Origin: Posidoniimonas polymericola
GTDB taxonomy: Bacteria > Planctomycetota > Planctomycetia > Pirellulales > Lacipirellulaceae
NCBI RefSeq assembly: GCF_007859935.1
Contig: NZ_SJPO01000011.1
Span: 164,703-228,702, forward strand
Direction: 5' to 3'
Length of the DNA stretch: 64,000 bases
This document shows, piece by piece, positions 8,791 through 17,864 of the stretch; positions within the stretch are counted from its first letter, which is position 1; each line of letters begins with the position of its first letter. The notes under the pieces are model-generated. The model was not told where the DNA came from. It ran no database searches and saw nothing but the letters and a program-made list of their open reading frames with translations. The translations under genes and the position numbers were made by a program.

Positions 8791-9957
8791 ATGGCTTCTG
8801 GTGCAAGGGATGGTCGCCGACGTCGCATGCTGAATGACGGGACACGAACCGCCGCGGGCGTTTCCGAACAGGATTTCTCCGCCGAGGCCCCAGTGTCGGG
8901 CCTCAAAAAGCGTCGGTTCGCCCCGGATCCGGGCAGCCCCAGCTTTGCGGTGGCCCGGTCCGTGCTGCCGACCAGCGGGGTTTCGCTGGCCGGAACGGTC
9001 TCGGCTGGGTTGCTGCTGTCGGGCGGGGTGCTGGCGGGTGACTACTTCAAGCCGCTGCTGCCCGCGGCGCTGGCGGGGCCGCTGAGCGTGGCGGCGCCTA
9101 GCTCCGTAGGTGGCTGGCTCGTAGCTTCGCTCATGCTGGTGGTAGCTCTGCTGTGCGCAGTCATCTACGGGCTGCGATCCAACCGCTCGGACGACGTCCG
9201 GGGTCTGTACCGCTGGTGGCTAACCGCGGCGATTGCGGGAGTCGCGCTCAGCGCGGCGTACTCGGTCGGCGCCGGATCGCTGGTCGGCGCCGAGCTGACG
9301 CGTCTGACCGGCGTGACTGCAGTGGGCAATTCGGGGTGGTGGATCACCGCCCTGGCACTGTCGGCCCTGGTGCTCGGGTTCCGGCCCGTCGCCGACCTGG
9401 CGGAGAGCCGGCTGTCGCTGGCGTTCTCGGTCCTGGCGGCGGCGGCCGTAATCGTGTCGTGGTGTGGGGCCGCTGGGGCGGTTCCCGCCCAGGCGTCCGA
9501 GCACGCCCAGCTGGTACAGAGCGGCGGGCTGCTGATCGGATTGGTGATGGCGGCGGCGGCTCAGCTTGCGTTTGTGCGTCGGGTGCTCCTCGAGACCGAC
9601 GGAGTAATCGCCGCGCCGGAGAAGAAGGAGAAGCCCGCAAAGAAGGTGACAAAGGCGAGCCCCGACGCCGCGGCCACCAAGCAGGCGGGCAAACCGGCGA
9701 AGGTCGGCGAGAAGCCCGCCACTGTGCGGTTCGAGTCGAAGCCGGCAGCGGCCGAACCGGTTGCCGAAGAAGAGTCGCCGGCGCCATCGCTACGGCGTGA
9801 CACCAGCAACGAGGCCGCTGCTTCCGAGGATTCCAGGTGGACCGACGGCTCCGACGCAGACGCGGACTACGACGACGACAACCCGCGCCGCAAGCTCTCC
9901 AAGGCCGAACGCAAGCGGCTGCGGAAGTCCAAGGCAGGCGGACGCTACGCCGCCTAG
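8791..9957 (+). CDS. Multi-spanning membrane protein with charged C-terminal tail
   Basis: The product is about 388 aa. After ~55 hydrophilic residues come five or six hydrophobic segments, for example VASLMLVVALLCAVIYGL, LTAAIAGVALSAAYSVGAG and GGLLIGLVMAAAAQLAFV. The last ~120 residues form a disordered Lys/Ala/Glu-rich tail ending in a basic KAERKRLRKSKAGG. I recognise no family. The ATG at 8791 has GAGGGA upstream; GTG or ATG codons at 8677 and 8689 are alternatives. gltX begins 57 nt downstream. Confidence 0.65.
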   Translation: MASGARDGRRRRMLNDGTRTAAGVSEQDFSAEAPVSGLKKRRFAPDPGSPSFAVARSVLPTSGVSLAGTVSAGLLLSGGVLAGDYFKPLLPAALAGPLSVAAPSSVGGWLVASLMLVVALLCAVIYGLRSNRSDDVRGLYRWWLTAAIAGVALSAAYSVGAGSLVGAELTRLTGVTAVGNSGWWITALALSALVLGFRPVADLAESRLSLAFSVLAAAAVIVSWCGAAGAVPAQASEHAQLVQSGGLLIGLVMAAAAQLAFVRRVLLETDGVIAAPEKKEKPAKKVTKASPDAAATKQAGKPAKVGEKPATVRFESKPAAAEPVAEEESPAPSLRRDTSNEAAASEDSRWTDGSDADADYDDDNPRRKLSKAERKRLRKSKAGGRYAA

Positions 9958-10014
9958 CGGCGATGGCGTAGAATCAGGCCCTCGCAACCGGCCCCTGCCT
10001 ACCAACCACCCGCA

Positions 10015-11580
10015 ATGACTGTACGCACCCGCTTCGCTCCGAGTCCGACTGGCTACCTCCATATCGGCGGCGTCCGCACGGCTTTGTTCAACTGGTTATT
10101 CGCCCGCCGTCACGGCGGGAAGTTTCTGCTGAGGATCGACGACACCGATCAGCAGCGGAACGTCGAGGCCGCGTTGGCGCCGATCCTACACGGCTTCCGG
10201 TGGCTGGGCCTCGACTGGGACGAGGGCCCCGAAGCCGGCGGCGAGTTCGGCCCGTACTACCAGTCGCAACGCGGCGACCGTTACCAGGCGGCCGTCGACC
10301 AGCTGCTCGAGCAGGGCGACGCCTACCGCGACTACGCGACCACCGAAGAGCTGCAGGCCGAGCGGGACGCCGCCCAGCAGTCGGGCGGCGCGTTCACCTA
10401 CAGCCGCCGCTGGATGGCCGAAACGCCGGAGCAGGCCGCGGCATTTGAGGCCGAGGGGCGGCAGGGCGTGGTGCGGTTGAAGATGCCCCGCGAGGGCGAA
10501 CTGGTGCTCAACGACCTGGTGCGAGGGGAGGTCCGGTTCGCCGGGTCCGGCGAACAGGACCACGTCGTCCAGCGGGCGGACGGGTCGTGCCTGTACCACC
10601 TGGCCACCGTGGTCGACGACCACCAGATGCAGATCTCGCACGTGATCCGGGCGGAGGAGCACCTCTCCAACACGCCGCGACAAGTCTTCATCGCCGAGCG
10701 GCTCGGCTACCCGCTCCCGGAATTCGCCCACCTGCCATTCGTTGCCGAGCCGGGCAGCAAGACCAAGCTCAGCAAGCGGAAGCTCGACAAGTACCTGAAG
10801 AACCGCGACTTCGCCGCCCTCAATCAGCACGGTCAGCGGGTCGCCGAGCTGCTCGGCCTGGAGACCGCCGCCGAGACCTTCAACCCGGTGATTGTCGACT
10901 TCTACGAGCAGGTCGGATACTTGCCGGACGCGATCCTCAACTACCTGCTGCTGCTTGGTTGGTCGTTGGACGACTCGCGGGAGGACTTCACCCGCGAGGA
11001 AATGATCGAGTGCTTCGACCTCGCCGGGGTCAACAAGGCGCCGGCCAGCTTCGACCCCAGCAAGTTGCAGGCGTTCCAGGATCGGGCGATGCAGCAGCTG
11101 CCGCTCAAGACCAAAGCGGCGTGGTGCATTGACTTTCTCAAACGCGCCGGGTACCTCGATTCGCCAGCCCCGTGCGACGCAGGGCCCTACGTGACCGCGA
11201 TTGTCGATGCGGCGGGCGACCGCCTCAAGACTGCCGGCGACATCCTCGAGTACCGCGAGTTCTTCGTGCCAGATGAGCAGCTCGAGTACGACGAGAAGGC
11301 GTTCGCCAAACGGATTTCCAACCCCGAAGACGCGGCTGGTTTGCTGCGTGACTACTCGGCCGAGCTGTCGGCCGTGGAACCGTTCGATTGCGCGGCTATC
11401 GAGGCCTCGCTGCAGGCGTTCCTCGAAGCCCGCGAGATCAAGATTGGCCAGATCATCCACGCGCTGCGGGTCGCTGTGACCGGCAAGGCGGTTGGATTCG
11501 GGGTCTACGAGTCGCTCGCTATCCTTGGCCGCGACCGCTGTGTCGCGCGGATCGAGCGGGCGTTGTCGATGCTCGAGTAG
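10015..11580 (+). CDS. gltX: Glutamyl-tRNA synthetase
   Basis: This 521-aa class I synthetase charges tRNA-Glu (and tRNA-Gln where a GatCAB route exists). The HIGH motif appears as HIGG at residues 16-19 in [14 protein letters not shown], and the KMSKS loop as KLSKR near residue 252. The C-terminal anticodon-binding region is complete and the length is normal for the discriminating or non-discriminating bacterial form; sequence alone does not tell which. There is no clear Shine-Dalgarno before the ATG. Confidence 0.97.
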   Translation: MTVRTRFAPSPTGYLHIGGVRTALFNWLFARRHGGKFLLRIDDTDQQRNVEAALAPILHGFRWLGLDWDEGPEAGGEFGPYYQSQRGDRYQAAVDQLLEQGDAYRDYATTEELQAERDAAQQSGGAFTYSRRWMAETPEQAAAFEAEGRQGVVRLKMPREGELVLNDLVRGEVRFAGSGEQDHVVQRADGSCLYHLATVVDDHQMQISHVIRAEEHLSNTPRQVFIAERLGYPLPEFAHLPFVAEPGSKTKLSKRKLDKYLKNRDFAALNQHGQRVAELLGLETAAETFNPVIVDFYEQVGYLPDAILNYLLLLGWSLDDSREDFTREEMIECFDLAGVNKAPASFDPSKLQAFQDRAMQQLPLKTKAAWCIDFLKRAGYLDSPAPCDAGPYVTAIVDAAGDRLKTAGDILEYREFFVPDEQLEYDEKAFAKRISNPEDAAGLLRDYSAELSAVEPFDCAAIEASLQAFLEAREIKIGQIIHALRVAVTGKAVGFGVYESLAILGRDRCVARIERALSMLE

Positions 11581-11622
11581 CCGCTGCACACTCGGCTGCC
11601 CATGGCGGAAACAATCAGGCGG

Positions 11623-12108
11623 TTAGACGAGAGGCTTGGTCCAGAAAAGCATCGCGTTGTCTGGCATGGCCGAGTCGCCGCCCTGAAACCCGCAGCTGCG
11701 GTACAGCCCTTTGGCGGGGGCGTTGCTGGCGACGACCTCTAGCGTCATCTTGCAGCACCCACGTCGCCGGGCCTCCTCTTCGGCGGCCTGCATCAGCATC
11801 CGTCCGATCCCTTGCCCGCGGTGGCCCGGCGAGATTACTAGGTCGTGGATGTTCAGCACCGGCTTGGCGTAGAAGGTGCTAAACGACTCGACGCAGACAA
11901 TGACCCCGCAGGGATCGCCCTCCTCCACCGCCACCAGGACACACGCATGGGGGGTCGCTTTGAGCATCGCCGCGACGTTCTGGCGTGCCTCGTCGGTCAT
12001 GCCGGTGCCGCTCCCCTCGGGGGTGCTGGCGTACGACTCCAGCAGATCCACGAGCGACTGGCGGTGCTGGGCAGAGTTGTAGTCGAGCGGCTGGACGTGA
12101 GGGGCCAC
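11623..12108 (-). CDS. GNAT-family N-acetyltransferase
   Basis: This 161-aa acetyl-CoA-dependent acetyltransferase has motif A as VISPGHRGQGIGRMLMQAA (the Q/RxxGxG/A pyrophosphate loop) and a C-terminal NAPAKGLYRSCGF segment typical of the family. The substrate is unknown; small-molecule amines or protein N-termini are both possible. It starts with GTG at 12108 behind a good AGGAGA. It is convergent with gltX. Confidence 0.85.
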   Translation of the reverse strand: MAPHVQPLDYNSAQHRQSLVDLLESYASTPEGSGTGMTDEARQNVAAMLKATPHACVLVAVEEGDPCGVIVCVESFSTFYAKPVLNIHDLVISPGHRGQGIGRMLMQAAEEEARRRGCCKMTLEVVASNAPAKGLYRSCGFQGGDSAMPDNAMLFWTKPLV

Positions 12109-12441
12109 GGGGTCTCCTGACGCGTTGGCGGACTTCTTAAGGCCTTCGAGGGGCTCGGGTTGAGGGTCGCCTTTCTAGCGGATTACGGCAAGGCGCCTCG
12201 GGCGGTGGATGGCTCGTGCGCGGGCTGGTGAGGAGGCTCGACCCCCGACCGGCAGTACCGCCCGTAGGGAGGCGGCTGCCCGCGATTGGCGGGGCTCGGC
12301 TAGGCCCGCTGGCCGGCCATTGACAGCTTTGCCGCCAGGCGGCTACCCTATGGGGCTTCGATGACCCCCCGTGACCACGCAGGGGATGCCCGAGGGATGG
12401 GCGTCTCTGGAACTGGGCCAACAAGTTAGAAGGCGCCTGAA
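12109..12441. other. Divergent intergenic region before rpmF
   Basis: This 333-nt gap separates the acetyltransferase start from rpmF and should carry the promoter of the ribosomal/fatty-acid cluster. No confident promoter, RNA or gene is seen in it. Confidence 0.35.
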
Positions 12442-12624
12442 ATGGCTGTTCCCAAGCGAAAGCACTCCAACTCACGCAGCGGCAAGCGTCGCAGCCACGA
12501 TGCGCTGCAGGCGCGTCAGCTCCACGCCTGTCCGAAGTGCGGGACCATGATCCCGACGCACACGGTTTGTCCGAACACGAACTGCGGCCACTATATGGGC
12601 CGCACGGTGGTCGAGGCGACTTAA
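12442..12624 (+). CDS. rpmF: 50S ribosomal protein L32
   Basis: This 60-aa ribosomal protein has the typical start [19 protein letters not shown] and a zinc-ribbon with CPKC and CPNTNC pairs, so it is the zinc-binding form. It opens the fatty-acid cluster, as in many bacteria, but plsX and fabH, which usually follow, are absent here. A GAAGG site precedes the ATG. Confidence 0.97.
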   Translation: MAVPKRKHSNSRSGKRRSHDALQARQLHACPKCGTMIPTHTVCPNTNCGHYMGRTVVEAT

Positions 12625-12684
12625 ACCCGTTTCTGCGACCCCCATTACTGCGGCGCGTCGCGGTGCAATCTTCGGCAAAGCATC

Positions 12685-13599
12685 ATGAGCTCTCAAACCG
12701 CCCTGCTCTTCCCCGGCCAAGGGGCCCAAACCGTGGGCATGGCCGCCGAGCTGTGCGAGCGGTCGATCGTTGCGCGCGAGCAGTTCGACGCCGCCGCCCA
12801 GATCCTTGGGTACGACCTGCTGAAGCTCTGCTCGCAGGGCCCGGCCGAGGACCTCGACTCGACCGCCTACAGCCAGCCGGCGCTCTACGTGAGCAGCCTC
12901 GCCGCGCTCGAGCAGTTTAAGCTCGACGAGCCGGCGGTGATCGACGGCTGTGCGGTTACCGCGGGGCTAAGCCTGGGTGAGTACACCGCCCTGGCGTTCG
13001 CCGGAGCTCTCTCGTTCGAGGACGGCCTGCGGGTCGTTGCCGAGCGGGGCGCCGCCATGCAGGACGCCGCCGAGGCGACCCCGTCGGGCATGGTCAGTAT
13101 CCTCGGACTCGAGGTGCCCCAGATCTCCGATCTGGTAGACCAAGCACGCGGCGACGACGTACTCAACATCGCCAACCTGTTGTGCCCGGGCAACACGGTG
13201 GTCTCTGGCGGGACTGCCGCCTGCGAGCGGGTGGCCGAACTGGCCGACAAGGCGGGAGCCATGCGGGTCGTACCACTAGCCGTCGCCGGCGCGTTCCACA
13301 CCAGCCTGATGCAGCCCGCTGTCGAGCGGCTGCAGGCGAAGCTCGCCGATGTGACAATTAACCCGCCGCAGATCCCTGTGATCTGCAACGTCGACGCCCA
13401 GGCCCACGACAACCCCGACGAGATTCGAGCACTGCTGGCGAAGCAGGTAGTGAACCCGGTGCGGTGGGAAGATTCCATGCGGCGGATGATCGACGACTAC
13501 GGCGTCGAATCGGTCTATGAGGTGGGCCCCGGCCGAGTGCTGCGAGGCCTGTTGAAGCGGATCAACCGCAAGCTCCCTTGCGAGAGTGTCCCCGCCTAG
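12685..13599 (+). CDS. fabD: Malonyl-CoA:ACP transacylase
   Basis: The 304-aa enzyme transfers malonyl from CoA to acyl carrier protein to feed fatty-acid elongation. The start SSQTALLFPGQGAQ and the nucleophile elbow GLSLGEYTAL (Ser near residue 95) are present; the His commonly before the Ser is Leu, as in many bacterial homologues. The catalytic His lies in AGAFHTSLM. It is 60 nt after rpmF and 65 nt before fabG, so probably one operon. Confidence 0.96.
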   Translation: MSSQTALLFPGQGAQTVGMAAELCERSIVAREQFDAAAQILGYDLLKLCSQGPAEDLDSTAYSQPALYVSSLAALEQFKLDEPAVIDGCAVTAGLSLGEYTALAFAGALSFEDGLRVVAERGAAMQDAAEATPSGMVSILGLEVPQISDLVDQARGDDVLNIANLLCPGNTVVSGGTAACERVAELADKAGAMRVVPLAVAGAFHTSLMQPAVERLQAKLADVTINPPQIPVICNVDAQAHDNPDEIRALLAKQVVNPVRWEDSMRRMIDDYGVESVYEVGPGRVLRGLLKRINRKLPCESVPA

Positions 13600-13664
13600 C
13601 CCGAGTCCCCTTTCTACACGACGCCGGGCGACGATCCGCAAAAAAGTTTCTGTCAGGAGCCACG

Positions 13665-14453
13665 ATGGCTGAGCCGAGTAAAGCAGTTGTAACTTCCGAC
13701 TTCTCAGGGAAGGTCGCGTTAGTGACCGGGGCCTCGAGGGGCATCGGCCGCGCGATCGCCACCCGGCTGGGTCGGGCCGGCGCGACGGTGGCCTGCGTCG
13801 CCCGCAACACCGAGAAGCTGGAGGAGGTCGCCCAGGAGATCCGCGATGCCGGCGGTCAGGCGAGCGTCCACCAGTGCGACGTTTGCGACGCCGAGCAGAT
13901 CCAGGCGACCGTCGACCAGATCCACGGTCAGTGGGACGCGATCGACATCCTGGTAAACAACGCCGGCATTACCCGCGACACGCTGCTGCTGAGGATGTCC
14001 GACGACGACTGGCACGACGTTATCTCGTCGAACCTCAGCTCGGTCTTCCTGTTCACCCGCGCGGTCGCCCAGGTGATGGTGCGGGCCAAGAGCGGCCGGA
14101 TCATCAACATCTCTAGCATCTCGGGACTGATGGGCAACCCGGGCCAGGCCAACTACTCGGCCTCGAAGGCGGGCGTGATCGGCTTCACCCAGACGGTCGC
14201 GAAGGAGCTCGGCAGCAAGCGGCGGCCGATCACGGTCAACGCGATCTGCCCCGGTTTCATCCGCTCTGACATGACCGACATCCTCGCCGAGGCCGGCGGC
14301 GACGCCTTCCACGACGTCGTCAAGCAGCGGATCCCGCTGCAGCGGCTGGGCGAGCCGGACGAGGTGGCCGACGCGGCCCTGTTCCTGGCGAGCGACTCCG
14401 CGGCCTACATTACCGGCCAGGTGCTCACCATCGACGGGGGCATGACCGGCTGA
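13665..14453 (+). CDS. fabG: 3-oxoacyl-ACP reductase
   Basis: This 262-aa short-chain dehydrogenase reduces 3-oxoacyl-ACP with NADPH. It shows TGASRGIG (cofactor loop), NNAG, the catalytic Ser in NISSISG and YSASKAG (Tyr-x-x-x-Lys), followed by the PGFI loop. The start at 13665 follows AGGAG; the in-frame extension upstream to 13578 is rejected because the family starts near here. Neighbours fabD, acpP and fabF support the FabG assignment over other dehydrogenases. Confidence 0.95.
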   Translation: MAEPSKAVVTSDFSGKVALVTGASRGIGRAIATRLGRAGATVACVARNTEKLEEVAQEIRDAGGQASVHQCDVCDAEQIQATVDQIHGQWDAIDILVNNAGITRDTLLLRMSDDDWHDVISSNLSSVFLFTRAVAQVMVRAKSGRIINISSISGLMGNPGQANYSASKAGVIGFTQTVAKELGSKRRPITVNAICPGFIRSDMTDILAEAGGDAFHDVVKQRIPLQRLGEPDEVADAALFLASDSAAYITGQVLTIDGGMTG

Positions 14454-14514
14454 TCGCCGCGGCTCTCAGGCTTAGCGGGTCGACCTAGACAGCCCCAACC
14501 CAAACAGCTATATC

Positions 14515-14544
14515 TTGACCTCGCTTGTGGAGCCCCTCTATTTT
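14515..14544 (+). promoter_or_regulatory. Candidate promoter for acpP
   Basis: TTGACC and TATTTT are separated by 18 nt. Transcription from here would give acpP an own leader of about 190 nt containing two small hairpins (CCCCTC/GAGGGG near 14533-14550, overlapping the -10; GGGGCCG/CGGCCCC near 14611-14630). This is prediction only. Confidence 0.45.
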
Positions 14545-14742
14545 GAGGGGTCATTCGCCCTCCCAGGGGCCCGCAGGCAATTTACTCTACTAACCAATTC
14601 CGGACGTCATCCGGGGGCCGTCAAGCGGCCCCTGGTAGTGGTCGGCAGGGCTTCCCGCTGGGCCTTCCGCTGGGTCCTCCCAGTCGCCACGCCCGACGCC
14701 CGGATCGATAGCGTCCTGTTAGCGGATTCAAGGAGAACAGTA

Positions 14743-14982
14743 GTGGCCTCGGTATTGGAACGCGTCACGGACATCGTGGCAGAGCAGCTTGGCGTCGACA
14801 AAGAAAAGATCTCAGCAGAGACGTCGTTCGTCAACGATCTCGGCGCCGACTCGCTCGACACGGTTGAGCTGGTCATGGAGCTGGAAGAAGAATTCGATAT
14901 CAACATCCCCGACGACGCGGCTGAAAAGATTCAGACCGTCGGCCAGGCGGTTGAGTTTATCGAGGCAAACTCCGGAAGCTGA
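14743..14982 (+). CDS. acpP: Acyl carrier protein
   Basis: This small acidic protein (79 aa) carries growing acyl chains on phosphopantetheine attached to the Ser in [10 protein letters not shown]. It starts with GTG at 14743 behind a strong AAGGAGAA; the frame is open upstream to 14515, but that extension is not ACP-like. A terminator follows 110 nt after the stop, so acpP may be made as a separate abundant transcript. Confidence 0.96.
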   Translation: MASVLERVTDIVAEQLGVDKEKISAETSFVNDLGADSLDTVELVMELEEEFDINIPDDAAEKIQTVGQAVEFIEANSGS

Positions 14983-15092
14983 GTCTCCGCCCCGCGGCGT
15001 CTGACGCGTCGCGTGACGGGGGCGGCCACGCGCCCGCGTGGTCGCCTGTCAGTCCGGGCCCGGGGAAGCCGGGTGTTGCCGGCGCGTGCTTC

Positions 15093-15127
15093 GGCGCTGG
15101 GCCTCGCGGGCCGGCGCCCTTTTTTTT
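15093..15127 (+). terminator. Intrinsic terminator after acpP
   Basis: GGCGC...GGCC pairs with GGCC...GCGCC with small internal mismatches, followed by CTTTTTTTT. It separates acpP from fabF. Confidence 0.8.
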
Positions 15128-15199
15128 GGATCCTGAGACCTGGTTCGGGCCGGGGGCGCCCCGGCTCCTTCCTCCCACACAAGACCGCGGACGAGTGCT

Positions 15200-16435
15200 A
15201 TGAAACGGCGAGTTGTAGTTACCGGAATGGGCGCGGTGACCGTCCTGGGGTGCAAGGTCGATGAGCTCTGGCAGAACATCCTCGCCGGCAAGAGCGGGAT
15301 CCACGAGCTGAAGGCCTTCGACACGACGCGTCACAAGGTCAAGTTCGGCGGCGACATCCACGACTGGGACCCGTCGGAGTATATCTCGCCGAAGGACGCC
15401 AAACGCCTCGACCGCTTCACGCAGTTCGCCCACGTCGCGGCGGTGGAAGCCGTGAACCAGTCGGGCGTTGATTTTTCGACCATCGACCCGCGCCGCTGCG
15501 GAGTCATCATCGGTTCCGGCGTCGGCGGTCTGACCGAGATCGAGGCCCAGCAGACCCGCTTGATTTTGAAGGGGCCGGACAAGGTCTCGGCGTTCACGAT
15601 CCCGAAGCTGATGGTCAACGCGGCGTCGGGACACGTCTCGATCCTTTACGGACTCAAGGGCGTGAATGTCGCGGTTGCGACCGCGTGCGCCAGCGCTACT
15701 AACGCCATGGGCGACGCCTTCCGCTCCATCCAGTACGACGACGCCGACATCGTGATTACCGGCGGCAGCGAAGCGGCCTGTACCGAAATGGGCCTGGCCG
15801 GGTTTGCCAACATGCGGGCCCTCTCCGAGCGGGGTCACGACCCGCAGGGCGCCAGCCGCCCCTTCGACGCCGAACGCGACGGCTTCGTCCTGGCCGAGGG
15901 CGCGGGGGTGCTGGTGTTCGAGGAGTACGAGCACGCCAAGGCCCGCAACGCACCGATCTTCGCAGAGATTGTCGGCTACGGCGCCAGCGCCGACGGCGGG
16001 CACATCACCCAGCCCGACCCCAATGGCTCGGGCGGCGCCTGGGCGATGACCTGCGCCCTGCGGGACGCCAAGCTCGAGCCGACCGAAGTCGACTACATCA
16101 ACGCCCACGGGACCAGCACGCCACTGGGCGACAAGGCCGAGACGGTCGGCATCAAGAGCGTCTTTGGCGACCACGCCTACAAGCTGAATGTCTCGAGCAC
16201 CAAGAGCGAGCTCGGGCACCTGCTCGGCGCGAGCGGTGGCGTAGAGTTGATTCTTAGCATCAAGGCCCTGAACGACGGGGTCTGCCCGCCGACAATCAAC
16301 CAGCACACCCCCGACCCGGCCTGCGACCTCAACTACACGCCGAACGAACCGCAGCAGCGGGAGGTCAAGGTGGTGATGAGCAATAGCTTTGGGTTCGGCG
16401 GCCACAACGGGTCAATCGTCGCCGCCAAGGTCTGA
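15200..16435 (+). CDS. fabF: 3-oxoacyl-ACP synthase II (KAS II)
   Basis: This 411-aa condensing enzyme extends acyl-ACP with malonyl-ACP. The catalytic triad is intact: Cys163 in ATACASATNAMG, His in NAHGTSTPLGD and His in KSELGHLLGASG. Length and motifs match FabF rather than FabH. It sits beyond the acpP terminator and probably has its own promoter or receives read-through. It is a useful reference for the emptied paralogue at 19,245. Confidence 0.95.
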   Translation: MKRRVVVTGMGAVTVLGCKVDELWQNILAGKSGIHELKAFDTTRHKVKFGGDIHDWDPSEYISPKDAKRLDRFTQFAHVAAVEAVNQSGVDFSTIDPRRCGVIIGSGVGGLTEIEAQQTRLILKGPDKVSAFTIPKLMVNAASGHVSILYGLKGVNVAVATACASATNAMGDAFRSIQYDDADIVITGGSEAACTEMGLAGFANMRALSERGHDPQGASRPFDAERDGFVLAEGAGVLVFEEYEHAKARNAPIFAEIVGYGASADGGHITQPDPNGSGGAWAMTCALRDAKLEPTEVDYINAHGTSTPLGDKAETVGIKSVFGDHAYKLNVSSTKSELGHLLGASGGVELILSIKALNDGVCPPTINQHTPDPACDLNYTPNEPQQREVKVVMSNSFGFGGHNGSIVAAKV

Positions 16436-16572
16436 TCGACGCTGCCGATTTCTGCGGTGCGGATTAACGCGTTTTCTCGTCAGATTCTTGCTTTATCGTC
16501 AAGGTCCGCCTAGCTTTTCGGCAGGGGCAGTGGGTCCTAGGACCCGCTTAGGGAACAGCACGATAAGACACC

Positions 16573-17739
16573 ATGATGCGTCCTCGGCCTGCGGGCCCTT
16601 CTCTTCTCGCAATTCTGACCGCCGCTGTGCTCGCGCACTTAGCGGTTGCGTGCCAGGCGGCTAATCTGCGCATCGACTACAGCCAGGATGGGTCGGGCTT
16701 CTTCAGTGCATCGACATCGCAGGGGCAGCAGGCCCGCGCCGCGTTGAACGCGGCCGCCGACTACTACAGCGGGATCCTGACTGATTCGCTGGCGCCGGTT
16801 TCGGTGCCGGCGCGCTTCTACGGCGGTGGCGGCGGCACGGGGGACATCTTCCTGGAGTTTGCCGACCCAAACGACCCCACCAACCAAAATGCCGCGGTCA
16901 AGCTAGACCAGTTCACGATCGCTCAGAACGAGTATGTCGTGTTCGCCGGCGGGGCCCCCTTGTCGGGCTCGACCGGCAAGCAGATCGCGAGCGCCGGGCT
17001 CGGCTGGTCGAACTACCAGTACAGCCTGCTGCCGGCCGACATCGCGACCTTCGTGCAGTCATACGACGACTTTGTTAGCAGCTACAAATCCCGTGGCCAG
17101 GCGAGCGGCTTTGCCCATTGGGGCGGGACGATCTCCTTCGACAACGACGGCACCACCGACTGGCACCTCGACCTCAACTCGGCGCCGTCGACGGGCGAGA
17201 GCGACCTGTACTCGGTGGCGCTGCACGAGTTGGGGCACGTGCTGGGATTCGGCGGCAGCTCCCTGAGTAATCTTGGCCTGGTCAACGCGGCGGGCAATTT
17301 CGTCGGCGCCGCCGCGGTCGAAGCGTTCGGCGCCCCGGTCCCGATGCAGTCGGGGGGCGGGCACTGGGCCGAGGGCACGATGTCGGTCGCGATCGACACC
17401 GGCGCCACCCAGGAAACCCTCTACGACCCAAGCTTCAACGGCTCGGTCCGCAAGGAGCTGACAATGCTAGACGCCGCAGGGTTGTCCGACCTTGGCTGGA
17501 GCGTCGGCTTGCCGGCGCTGGTAGCGGGTGACTTCAACGGCGACCTGCGGACAAACGCCGCCGACTACACGGTTTGGCGCGAGGGGCTACGGAGCCCCTA
17601 CCCTGCCAGCGACTACAAGGTTTGGGCCGAGAACTACGGGCAGGCCGGGCCGTCGCTAGCTCCAACAGCGGCGCCTTCGCCCGGCGGGGGCGCCCTCCTT
17701 CTCTCGCTTGCCACGGCGGCTCTCCTCCGCCGAAGCTAA
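16573..17739 (+). CDS. Exported metzincin-like protease with dockerin-like repeat
   Basis: This 388-aa protein has a signal peptide (LLAILTAAVLAHLAVACQA). The zinc site HELGHVLGFGG (His218, Glu219, His222, Gly225) lacks the third metzincin His, which is Gly at 228. Downstream, GDFNGDLRTNAADYTVWREG and a second half-repeat form a dockerin-type-I-like calcium module. The end (GGGALLLSLATAALLRRS) is a hydrophobic stretch plus basic residues as in PEP-CTERM, but with no PEP. It is likely secreted or surface-sorted. Whether it is an active peptidase is uncertain. Confidence 0.8.
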   Translation: MMRPRPAGPSLLAILTAAVLAHLAVACQAANLRIDYSQDGSGFFSASTSQGQQARAALNAAADYYSGILTDSLAPVSVPARFYGGGGGTGDIFLEFADPNDPTNQNAAVKLDQFTIAQNEYVVFAGGAPLSGSTGKQIASAGLGWSNYQYSLLPADIATFVQSYDDFVSSYKSRGQASGFAHWGGTISFDNDGTTDWHLDLNSAPSTGESDLYSVALHELGHVLGFGGSSLSNLGLVNAAGNFVGAAAVEAFGAPVPMQSGGGHWAEGTMSVAIDTGATQETLYDPSFNGSVRKELTMLDAAGLSDLGWSVGLPALVAGDFNGDLRTNAADYTVWREGLRSPYPASDYKVWAENYGQAGPSLAPTAAPSPGGGALLLSLATAALLRRS

Positions 17740-17864
17740 CAGCACGGCTCAACTCGTATTGCGTTCTCCTGCCACCCCCCCGTACCATCCGCCGCCCAGC
17801 GGGTCGGGTTTGGCTCGTCATCCTGCTGGTGGAAGTGTCCGCCCGTCCGATGGGAGAACCCCCG

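Noticed and set aside
10186..11589. Minus-strand 467-codon frame opposite gltX
   Set aside because: It is antisense to a complete glutamyl-tRNA synthetase.
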